Assembly: GCA_003552075.1 (NCBI GenBank)
Contig: PUOJ01000027.1
Location: forward strand, 1-36,073
DNA from: Bacteroidales bacterium
GTDB taxonomy: Bacteria > Bacteroidota > Bacteroidia > Bacteroidales > UBA7960
Length of the DNA: 36,073 bases
Direction: 5' to 3'
Shown here: one piece after another, positions 30,761 to 36,073 of the stretch
Layout: the number at the start of each line of letters is the position of its first letter
How positions within the stretch are numbered: the stretch's first letter is position 1
Position numbers and translations under genes: made by a program
Notes under the pieces: model-generated
Seen by the model: the letters and a program-made list of their open reading frames with translations, nothing else
Database searches by the model: none
What the model was told of the DNA's origin: nothing

Positions 30761-30809
30761 AAAAGTCCAAAAGTCAAATTGCCCAAAGGTCTAAAGGTCT
30801 GAAAGTCCC
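30761..30809 (-). repeat. C-type octamer array before lptE
   Basis: On the lptE sense strand: CTTTCAGA, CCTTTAGA, CCTTTGGG, CAATTTGA, CTTTTGGA, CTTTT. The units are in phase but more degenerate than at 25869-25948. The array ends 34 bp before the lptE ATG and has the same orientation to transcription as the other three C arrays. Confidence 0.65.
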
Positions 30810-30911
30810 AGTTTGTGATTTTTTGTGCCAGTGCAAAGAGGTTTTAAGTTATCCACAAATTGACACAAATGGTTTTCACAAATGCCCCGGGTAACTTCAA
30901 GCCTCAAATTG

Positions 30912-30990
30912 CCTCATTCTCATTCTTAACCTTAATCTTAACCTTCTTACTGCTTACTGCCTACTTCTTACAGCTTACTTCTTCCTCCCA
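30912..30990 (-). repeat. B-type heptads with adjoining hexamers before lptE
   Basis: On the lptE sense strand the heptamers are AGTAAGC, TGTAAGA, AGTAGGC, AGTAAGC, AGTAAGA. A hexamer-like run of the GTTAAG / ATTAAG type follows (30942-30924), then AATGAG units. Positions 30942-30971 are identical, as reverse complement, to 25736-25765 (30 of 30 bp). Confidence 0.7.
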
Positions 30991-31212
30991 ACATCCCCCA
31001 AGTCATCAACTGCCATTCACCTGCCTATGCACCCGTCTGCGTGCCTTCTTCAACTTCCTTGCGCCAAACACGAAATACACCACGCGCACAAACACCAGGC
31101 TCACGGGATAATCACATTCACCTTTGGCATGTGACCCGTCCTGGTTTTTTCATGCAAAAAGTGTACCCCAGTTTCAGGACGAGACATTGGGTATCAAGAA
31201 CTGAACCGGGCA

Positions 31213-31264
31213 TTTTTCACTTTTCATTTTTCATTTTTCATTTTTCACTTTTCACTTTTCACTT
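31213..31264 (-). repeat. E-type heptamers after the sigma-54 gene
   Basis: Seven in-phase heptamers, TTTTTCA or CTTTTCA on the + strand (TGAAAAR on the sense strand), end 3 bp from the sigma-54 gene's stop codon. The only variable position is the C/T at unit position 1. A short similar stretch (AAAGTGAAAAGT, 11190-11201) lies in the gap before the FtsX permease, also in the sense orientation. Confidence 0.75.
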
Positions 31265-31267
31265 TGA

Positions 31268-32518
31268 TTACCCCAGGCCATATTCCTTGATCTTTCTGTA
31301 AAGCGTCCGCTCCGAGATTCCAAGCTCCCTGGCTGCCTTTTTCCGGCGGCCGTTGTGTTTGTCCAATGCGCGTTCAATCAAGTCCTTTTCTTTTTCCTGC
31401 AAGGACAGGTTTTCTTCCACATACTCGTGCGTAGCCTCTTCATAGCTTTCCACGGCATCATCTTGATGCGCTTCTTTATCAGGAACGTTCAAATCCTGTT
31501 CGTGGTATACCTGTGGCAGGTCGCGGTCTTTTGCAAGCTTTTCGATCAGGTGGGCGTGTTCTTCCTGGAAGCTCTGGCTCACCTGTTCGTCTTCCAGCAT
31601 CTGCATGATGATCTTTTTCATGTCGGTGATGTCGCGCTTCATCTCAAAGAGGACCTTGTAAAGGATCTCCCGTTCATTCATTCCCGAGGCCTCCGTCTGT
31701 TGCTGATTAAACAGCACCGGCAGAGGGTTGTCCTGTTCCCGGGGAAGGTATCTGTCCAAAATGTCGGCGGTGATGTGCCGGTCTTTTTCAAGCACGGAAA
31801 CCTGCTCCGCAAGGTTCTTTAGCTGACGGACATTCCCTGACCAGCGGTGATTGATCAGCAACTGTTCGGCATCCTGGGTTAGGTGCAGCGGGGGCATGCG
31901 GTATTTCTCGGCAAAATCGGCAGAGAACTTTTTGAACAGCATCACGATATCCTCCTTGCGCTCGCGCAGGGGAGGCACGTTGATGGGCACCGTATTTAAC
32001 CGGTAGTACAGGTCTTCACGAAACTTTCCCTCCGACACGGCTTTTTGCAAGTCTACATTGCTGGCGGCCACCACCCGCACATCGGTTTTGAGCACCTTGG
32101 AAGCGCCCACCTTGATGAACTCTCCGGTCTCCAATATGCGCAATAGACGCACCTGGGTGAGCATCGGCAGTTCGGCCACCTCATCCAGAAAGATCGTGCC
32201 ACCGTTCACCACCTCAAAATACCCTTTTCGTGCATCGTGGGCCCCGGTAAAGGATCCTTTTTCGTGTCCAAAAAGCTCCGAGTCAATTGTACCCTCAGGT
32301 ATGGCGCCGCAGTTCACGGCGATATAGGGTCCGTGCTTGCGCGAACTCAGGTGATGAATGATTTTCGGGAAGGCCTCCTTACCTGTACCGCTTTCCCCGG
32401 TGATGAGCACGGTAATGTCCGTGGGCGCCACCTGGCGTGCCACGTCGATCGCCCGGTCCAGCCTGGGCGAATGACCGATGATCCCAAAACGTTGTTTAAT
32501 GGATTGTATGTCCATCAT
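31268..32518 (-). CDS. Sigma-54-dependent activator without receiver domain
   Basis: A 416-residue AAA+ enhancer-binding protein that drives open-complex formation by RNA polymerase-sigma-54. The AAA+ core starts almost at the N terminus: Walker A GESGTGKE (41-48), the sigma-54 contact loop as GSFTGA (88-93) instead of GAFTGA, Walker B GGTIFLDEV (106-114), and the arginine-finger region FREDLYYRLN. A variable, probably coiled-coil segment (about 260-375) precedes a Fis-type helix-turn-helix (KKAARELGISERTLYRKIKEYGLG). With no receiver or sensor domain, activity may be set by expression, partners or the middle segment. It heads the lptE-secG-groESL cluster, as in many Bacteroidota. Two ATGs (32518, 32515) are equivalent. 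Confidence 0.93.
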   Translation of the reverse strand: MMDIQSIKQRFGIIGHSPRLDRAIDVARQVAPTDITVLITGESGTGKEAFPKIIHHLSSRKHGPYIAVNCGAIPEGTIDSELFGHEKGSFTGAHDARKGYFEVVNGGTIFLDEVAELPMLTQVRLLRILETGEFIKVGASKVLKTDVRVVAASNVDLQKAVSEGKFREDLYYRLNTVPINVPPLRERKEDIVMLFKKFSADFAEKYRMPPLHLTQDAEQLLINHRWSGNVRQLKNLAEQVSVLEKDRHITADILDRYLPREQDNPLPVLFNQQQTEASGMNEREILYKVLFEMKRDITDMKKIIMQMLEDEQVSQSFQEEHAHLIEKLAKDRDLPQVYHEQDLNVPDKEAHQDDAVESYEEATHEYVEENLSLQEKEKDLIERALDKHNGRRKKAARELGISERTLYRKIKEYGLG

Positions 32519-32593
32519 AGCCTACCTCCTGTTTCCTGCTTCGTTTGTCGCTAAGCATGTCATAAAACATGCCATTCCGTCAGTTTATTGTTG

Positions 32594-32627
32594 CAAAGTT
32601 AATGTTTTTTAGCTCCCAAACCCAAAA
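32594..32627 (-). promoter_or_regulatory. Candidate promoter of the sigma-54 activator gene
   Basis: On the minus strand, TTTTG (32627-32623) is followed after 21 bp by TAACTTTG (32601-32594), an exact match to the Bacteroidota -7 consensus. It would give a leader of about 70 nt. It lies at the edge of the GC-rich palindromic block that separates this gene from metG. Confidence 0.6.
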
Positions 32628-32639
32628 CAGGAGCCCCAC

Positions 32640-33180
32640 CCACCCCGAGCCCCGTAAGCATGCCTCCAGGCCCACTAGCATCCCCACCACGAGCCCCGTC
32701 AGGGGCTCAACACGAATAACCCCGCATGCAATGCGGGGCCACAGCGCATGCAATGCGGGGCTACCGCGCATGCAATGCGCAGCCACAGCGCACCACCATG
32801 GCTGAGCGCCAGCGTGGCAGCAGGACTGCGTGGCTACCCTGCCAGCATCGCTACACGCCGACGAGCACCGCCCACCACGAGCCCCGCCAGGGGCTCAACA
32901 CGAATAACCCCGCATGCAATGCGCAGCCACAGCGCACCACCATGGCTGAACGCCAGCGTGGCAGCAGGACTGCAAGGCTACCCTCCCAGCATCGCTACAC
33001 GCCGACTAGCACCGCCCACCACGAGCCCCGCCAGGGGCTCAACACGAATAACCCCGCATGCAATGCGGGGCTACCGCGCATGCAATGCGCGGCCACGTGC
33101 AAGCGGACTAAGAGGCGGCATGCCAGAGGGGCTACCTGCCAGCGGGCTACTCACCTGCCCTGGGGCCACGAGGAGCGTGG
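32640..33180. repeat. P-type palindrome block, tandemly amplified (site 2)
   Basis: Most of the 777-bp divergent gap between the sigma-54 gene and metG is GC-rich repeat. Three copies each contain stem 1 GAGCCCC-GTCA/GCCA-GGGGCTC (at 32691, 32879, 33023), linker AACACGAATAA, and stem 2 CCCCGCAT-GCA-ATGCGGGG. Copy spacings are 188 and 144 bp. The 44-bp difference is two extra copies of a 22-bp hairpin unit (GCATGCAATGCGGGGCYACM-GC), present 3, 1 and 2 times in copies 1-3. The intervening ~92 bp (32779-32870 and 32923-33014) are nearly identical. A degenerate partial copy precedes (32630-32685) and a CCACG-AGGAG-CGTGG hairpin ends the block. Open frames through it are repetitive artefacts. Confidence 0.85.
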
Positions 33181-33203
33181 GAGACCACCTAAGCGAAAAT
33201 CAC

Positions 33204-33211
33204 TACCTTTG
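33204..33211 (+). promoter_or_regulatory. Candidate -7 element for metG
   Basis: TACCTTTG matches the Bacteroidota -7 consensus exactly and is the same octamer as in the rbfA promoter. No TTG is found at the expected distance upstream, where the palindrome block ends. It would give a metG leader of about 80 nt. Confidence 0.45.
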
Positions 33212-33295
33212 CACCCAAAAAAGAACGCACCCGTATAATCAGGGACAAGCTGCAACCGGTAATGCGGCAAGACGCGAACCAAAACACAGAATCAA

Positions 33296-35350
33296 ATGGA
33301 CAGTAAAAGAACACATAAGCGACACACCGTGACGGCAGCCCTGCCTTACGCCAACGGACCCATCCACATCGGCCACCTGGCCGGGGTATACGTACCCGCA
33401 GACATATATGTGCGGTACCTTCGCATGAAGGGTGAGGACGTGGTCTACATCTGCGGAAGCGATGAACACGGCGTTCCCATCACCATCAAGGCCAAACAGG
33501 AAGACAAAACGCCCCAGCAGGTCGTCGACCATTACCACGCGCTGATCAAGGACTCCTTTGCCCGTTTCGGGATCAGTTTTGACGTGTATAGCCGCACCTC
33601 CTCGCCGATTCACCACGAGACGGCCGCTGGCATCTTCAAATCCCTTCACGACAAGGGCGCTTTTACCGAGCACGAGTCGGACCAGTATTTTGATGAGGAA
33701 AACAACCAGTTCCTGGCCGACCGCTACATCACCGGTACCTGTCCGCATTGCGGCTACGAAAAGGCTTATGGCGACCAGTGCGAAAACTGCGGCACCTCCC
33801 TGAGTCCGACCGACCTGATCAATCCGCGCTCAGTACTCAGCGGCAACAAGCCGGTGATGAAAAAGACCCGGCATTGGTATCTCCCCCTGGATCAGCACGA
33901 GGATATGCTGCGCAAGTGGATCCTGGAGGGGCACAAGCACGACTGGAAGTCCAACGTATATGGCCAGTGCAAATCGTGGATCGACCAGGGCCTGCAGCCC
34001 AGGGCGGTCACCCGTGACCTGACCTGGGGGGTGAAACTGCCGCTGGAAAACACCGAAGGAAAGGTGCTTTACGTATGGTTTGACGCACCCATCGGATACA
34101 TTTCGGCCACCCGCGAGTGGGGCGAGGCGCACGGCAAAGACTGGGAAAAATACTGGAAGGATCCGGAAAGCAAGCTGGTGCATTTCATTGGCAAGGACAA
34201 CATCGTGTTTCACTGCATCATCTTTCCAGTGGTATTGCACGCGGAAGGATCGTATATCCTGCCTGACAACGTGCCGGCTAATGAGTTCCTGAACCTGGAG
34301 GGAGACAAGATCTCCACCAGCCGCAACTGGGCGGTCTGGCTGCACGAATACCTGGATGCATTCCCGGGCAAGGAGGACGTGCTCCGCTATGTGTTATGTG
34401 CCGCTGCCCCTGAGGCCAAGGACAATGATTTCACCTGGAGGGACTTCCAGGCACGCAACAACAACGAGCTCCTGGCCATCTTCGGCAACTTTGTCAACCG
34501 CACGCTGGTGCTCACCCATAAGTATTTCGACGGAAAGGTCCCCCCGGCAGGCGAGCTCAAGGCAACCGACAAGGAGGCACTCGAAAGCCTGGCTGGCTTT
34601 CCCGAAAAAATCGGCGAAGCCATTGAAAATTACCGGTTCAGGGAGGCCTTGAGCCAGATGATGAACCTCGCCCGCCTGGGCAACCGCTACCTGACAGAGG
34701 CAGAGCCCTGGAAGATCTTCAAGGGCGACCCGGCCCGGGTGGAAACCATTCTCCACGTATGCCTGCAGATTTGTGCGAGCATGGCCGTTTTGTCCGAACC
34801 CTTCCTGCCGCATACGGCCCAAAAGCTTCAGAAGATGCTGGCGGTGGATAAGGTTCCGGAATGGCAGGAGGCAGGCCAGCCCCAGCTAAGCGCCGGGCAC
34901 CAGATCAACAAGGCGGAGCTGCTTTTTGAAAAAGTCGAGGACGCCACCATCCAGGCACAGGTGGATAAGCTGATGCAGACCCGCAGGGACAACGATGCCG
35001 GCAAGGCAGTGGCGCCACAAAAGGAAGACATTTCTTTTGATGACTTCACGCGCATGGATCTGCGCGTGGCCACCATCCTGGAAGCAGAAAAGATTCCCAA
35101 GACCAAAAAGCTGCTGAAGATGACCGTGGATAGCGGGATCGACAAGCGCACCGTGGTGTCGGGCATCGCCGAATACTACACCCCGGAAGAGGTTTGCGGC
35201 AAAAAGGTGGTACTGCTGGCCAACCTGAAGCCCAGGAAGATCAAGGGCGTGGAGTCGCACGGCATGCTGCTGATGGCAGAGAACCAGGACGGGTCGTTGT
35301 CGTTTCTGTCGCCTGAAAAGGCCTTTGATAATGGTTCCACCATCTCATGA
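33296..35350 (+). CDS. metG: Methionyl-tRNA synthetase with C-terminal tRNA-binding domain
   Basis: A 684-residue class I synthetase charging both initiator and elongator tRNA-Met. HIGH is at 24-27 ([16 protein letters not shown]). The zinc knuckle is [18 protein letters not shown] (about residues 145-165), and the KMSKS loop reads KISTS (about 340, [13 protein letters not shown]). The anticodon-binding helical domain follows. The C-terminal ~110 residues (about 578-684, [20 protein letters not shown] to [19 protein letters not shown]) are an EMAPII/Trbp111-type OB fold that promotes tRNA binding and dimerisation. Length and layout are normal for Bacteroidota. It is divergent from the sigma-54 gene across the palindrome block. 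Confidence 0.97.
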   Translation: MDSKRTHKRHTVTAALPYANGPIHIGHLAGVYVPADIYVRYLRMKGEDVVYICGSDEHGVPITIKAKQEDKTPQQVVDHYHALIKDSFARFGISFDVYSRTSSPIHHETAAGIFKSLHDKGAFTEHESDQYFDEENNQFLADRYITGTCPHCGYEKAYGDQCENCGTSLSPTDLINPRSVLSGNKPVMKKTRHWYLPLDQHEDMLRKWILEGHKHDWKSNVYGQCKSWIDQGLQPRAVTRDLTWGVKLPLENTEGKVLYVWFDAPIGYISATREWGEAHGKDWEKYWKDPESKLVHFIGKDNIVFHCIIFPVVLHAEGSYILPDNVPANEFLNLEGDKISTSRNWAVWLHEYLDAFPGKEDVLRYVLCAAAPEAKDNDFTWRDFQARNNNELLAIFGNFVNRTLVLTHKYFDGKVPPAGELKATDKEALESLAGFPEKIGEAIENYRFREALSQMMNLARLGNRYLTEAEPWKIFKGDPARVETILHVCLQICASMAVLSEPFLPHTAQKLQKMLAVDKVPEWQEAGQPQLSAGHQINKAELLFEKVEDATIQAQVDKLMQTRRDNDAGKAVAPQKEDISFDDFTRMDLRVATILEAEKIPKTKKLLKMTVDSGIDKRTVVSGIAEYYTPEEVCGKKVVLLANLKPRKIKGVESHGMLLMAENQDGSLSFLSPEKAFDNGSTIS

Positions 35351-35640
35351 TCAGCACGATTCAGGTTTGACGTTGCCCTGGGGTATTTTGAATGATCTTG
35401 GAGTTTTGATGTGTTATTGGGTTACTATGTTAAGGACTTATAGCCTTGCGGGGTTAAAGGGCTTGAGAATAAGGACTGGACTTGGTATGTAAGTGGTTTG
35501 ATGTGACCCGAGGCGGGTTTGATAATCCGGGTACAGGGTTGACTTAACCAGCCCCGGGGTGCAACGCAACCCATCGGGAACGAACAGCTGCCCGGCATTC
35601 ATCAGCAGTGCATAACACATCGCAAACCCGAACTTTAAGA

Positions 35641-35688
35641 CCTTTCGTCTTTTTGTCCTTTCGTCATTATGTCCTTTTGTCTTTTTCA
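35641..35688 (+). repeat. C-type octamer array upstream of the tRNA
   Basis: Six in-phase octamers: CCTTTCGT, CTTTTTGT, CCTTTCGT, CATTATGT, CCTTTTGT, CTTTTTCA. It has the same unit and the same orientation to transcription as the arrays before hutI, lptE and the 25967 lipoprotein gene, but lies farther (116 bp) from its downstream gene. Confidence 0.75.
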
Positions 35689-35765
35689 ATACATTTTAAT
35701 CACCCGCAAAACACCTTTGGTCTAATTTGTTAGCTCCACAGTCCTTTTTTTTGCGATCTGGTTTT

Positions 35766-35793
35766 TAATTTTGCAAAAAAGACTTTATCTTTG
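35766..35793 (+). promoter_or_regulatory. Candidate tRNA-Arg promoter
   Basis: Two exact TAnnTTTG octamers lie 20 bp apart, TAATTTTG (35766-35773) and TATCTTTG (35786-35793). The second ends 11 bp before the mature tRNA 5' end, a suitable place for the -7 box of a tRNA gene. No ideal -33 TTG is seen for either. Confidence 0.5.
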
Positions 35794-35804
35794 CAGACGA
35801 AAAC

Positions 35805-35876
35805 GGCCCCGTAGTTCAACGGATAGAATAGAAGTTTCCTAAACTTTAGATACAGGTTCGATTCCTGTCGGGGCTA
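35805..35876 (+). tRNA. tRNA-Arg (anticodon CCU)
   Basis: The cloverleaf is complete. Acceptor arms are 35805-35811 and 35869-35875, with a G-U first pair. The D stem is GTTC/GAAT (35814-35817, 35826-35829). The anticodon stem is GAAGT/ACTTT with loop TTCCTAA, giving anticodon CCT at 35838-35840, which reads AGG. The variable loop has 4 nt. The T arm is ACAGG-TTCGATT-CCTGT (35852-35868). The discriminator base is A (35876). CCA is not encoded. Confidence 0.95.
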
Positions 35877-35904
35877 CGATCTTTTAACAAGCCGTGATGG
35901 ATGC

Positions 35905-35920
35905 CACCCTGAACAGGGTG
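35905..35920. repeat. Small hairpin between tRNA and the last gene
   Basis: CACCCT (35905-35910), loop GAAC, AGGGTG (35915-35920): a perfect 6-bp stem, not followed by a T-run. It lies in the 80-bp leader of the truncated gene and resembles the small stems of the P elements, but is too short to assign. Confidence 0.4.
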
Positions 35921-35956
35921 AAGTGTCCGCGCAGCTATCATAACAAGGTAAGCGCT

Positions 35957-36073
35957 ATGAACAGGAAAGAAGACAGGCCGAGCAAAATTGCTTATGAGCG
36001 CCATTTGAACCAGCAGGGCATTCCCGAAGATCAGAAAAAGTCCAATGGTGGCCGTATTCCTGACTACGTTAAA
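35957..36073 (+). CDS. N-terminal part of an unknown protein, cut by the window end
   Basis: An ATG at 35957 opens a frame that runs to the end of the window (39 codons). The visible sequence is hydrophilic and charged, MNRKEDRPSKIAYERHLNQQ followed by GIPEDQKKSNGGRIPDYVK. It has no signal peptide, membrane segment or motif I recognise. It starts 80 bp after the tRNA on the same strand and could share its transcript. A cytosolic protein is likely; no function is assigned. Confidence 0.6.
   Translation, partial: MNRKEDRPSKIAYERHLNQQGIPEDQKKSNGGRIPDYVK

Larger units (their letters stand above)
30728..31267 (-). other. Repeat-filled gap between the sigma-54 gene and lptE
   Basis: These 540 bp hold no credible gene. 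In the sense of transcription the order is E heptamers (31264-31213), about 220 bp of unremarkable sequence, B heptamers with adjoining hexamers (30990-30912), then a C octamer array (30809-30761), ending before the lptE start. I found no clear TAnnTTTG promoter for lptE in the unique parts. Confidence 0.6.
35351..35804 (+). other. metG to tRNA gap: D repeats, small palindromes, C array
   Basis: There is no credible gene in these 454 bp; a minus-strand open frame at 35438-35689 runs through repeats and is rejected. In order: D-type repeats (about 35414-35479, units such as GGGTTAC, GTTAAGGA, GGGGTTAAAGG); a chain of small palindromes (ACCCG-AGG-CGGGT 35506-35518, GGTT-GACTT-AACC 35537-35549, CCCCGGGG 35552-35559, GGGTGCAACGCAACCC 35557-35572); a C octamer array (35641-35688); then the tRNA promoter region. 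Confidence 0.5.

Noticed and set aside
32685-33090. Possible CRISPR array in the repeat block upstream of metG
   Set aside because: The segments between palindromes are themselves repeated and nearly identical, unit spacing is 22, 144 or 188 bp, and no cas gene is near. A CRISPR array needs unique spacers.
32726-33332. Overlapping + strand open frames of 170 and 194 codons
   Set aside because: They exist because the tandem repeat is GC-rich and stop-poor. The translations only repeat the DNA repeat, and one runs into metG out of frame.
35438-35689. 83-codon minus-strand open frame between metG and the tRNA
   Set aside because: It starts inside the C octamer array (giving a Lys/Arg/Thr-rich start) and runs through palindromes and D repeats. 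No credible protein features.

Overview
The window looks like a chromosomal segment of a member of the Bacteroidota, probably class Bacteroidia. The evidence is a complete type IX secretion core (porP/sprF-gldKLMN), several promoters of the Bacteroidota TAnnTTTG type, a heterodimeric methylmalonyl-CoA mutase, and the gene order sigma-54 activator - lptE - TPR-like protein - secG - groES - groEL, which I know from this phylum. I cannot assign an order or genus from sequence alone. Nearly all genes are housekeeping or core. I see no prophage, transposase, CRISPR array or defence island.

Layout. 1-6332 (+): the T9SS operon, closed by a strong bidirectional terminator. 6512-9812 (-): two unrelated fumarases, class II (fumC) and class I iron-sulfur. 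9961-12486 (+): rbfA, a membrane-associated SAM methyltransferase and a LolC/E-like FtsX permease. 12487-18106 (-): pheT, an RlmL-like rRNA methyltransferase, hutI and a SPOR-domain lipoprotein. 18240-22506 (-): methylmalonyl-CoA mutase large and small subunits. 22947-26392 (+): leuS and a small acidic-tagged lipoprotein. 26678-32518 (-): groEL, groES, secG, a TPR-like protein, lptE and a sigma-54 activator. 33296-36073 (+): metG, tRNA-Arg(CCU) and a truncated unknown gene.

The unusual part is the intergenic DNA. Gaps between co-directional genes carry degenerate but in-phase 7-bp or 8-bp repeats of at least five families, called A-E here. In every case I could check, a family has the same orientation relative to transcription of its flanking genes. 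Where several families share a gap, they follow a similar order from the upstream stop codon to the downstream start: E or B, then A, then D, then C. Family A is a composite hairpin element with a conserved GCAAGAAA core. Family B forms 21 perfectly phased heptamers between the two mutase genes. Family C octamers lie just upstream of the starts of hutI, lptE and the lipoprotein gene, and upstream of the tRNA.

A second, distinct class of palindromic element (P) lies in the convergent lipoprotein/groEL gap and in the divergent sigma-54/metG gap. Two hairpins are joined by a conserved linker, and the stem sequences differ between sites while still pairing. Upstream of metG this class is amplified into a tandem block of about 400 bp. 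I know no named family that covers either class; a genome-wide repeat scan would show whether they are undescribed.
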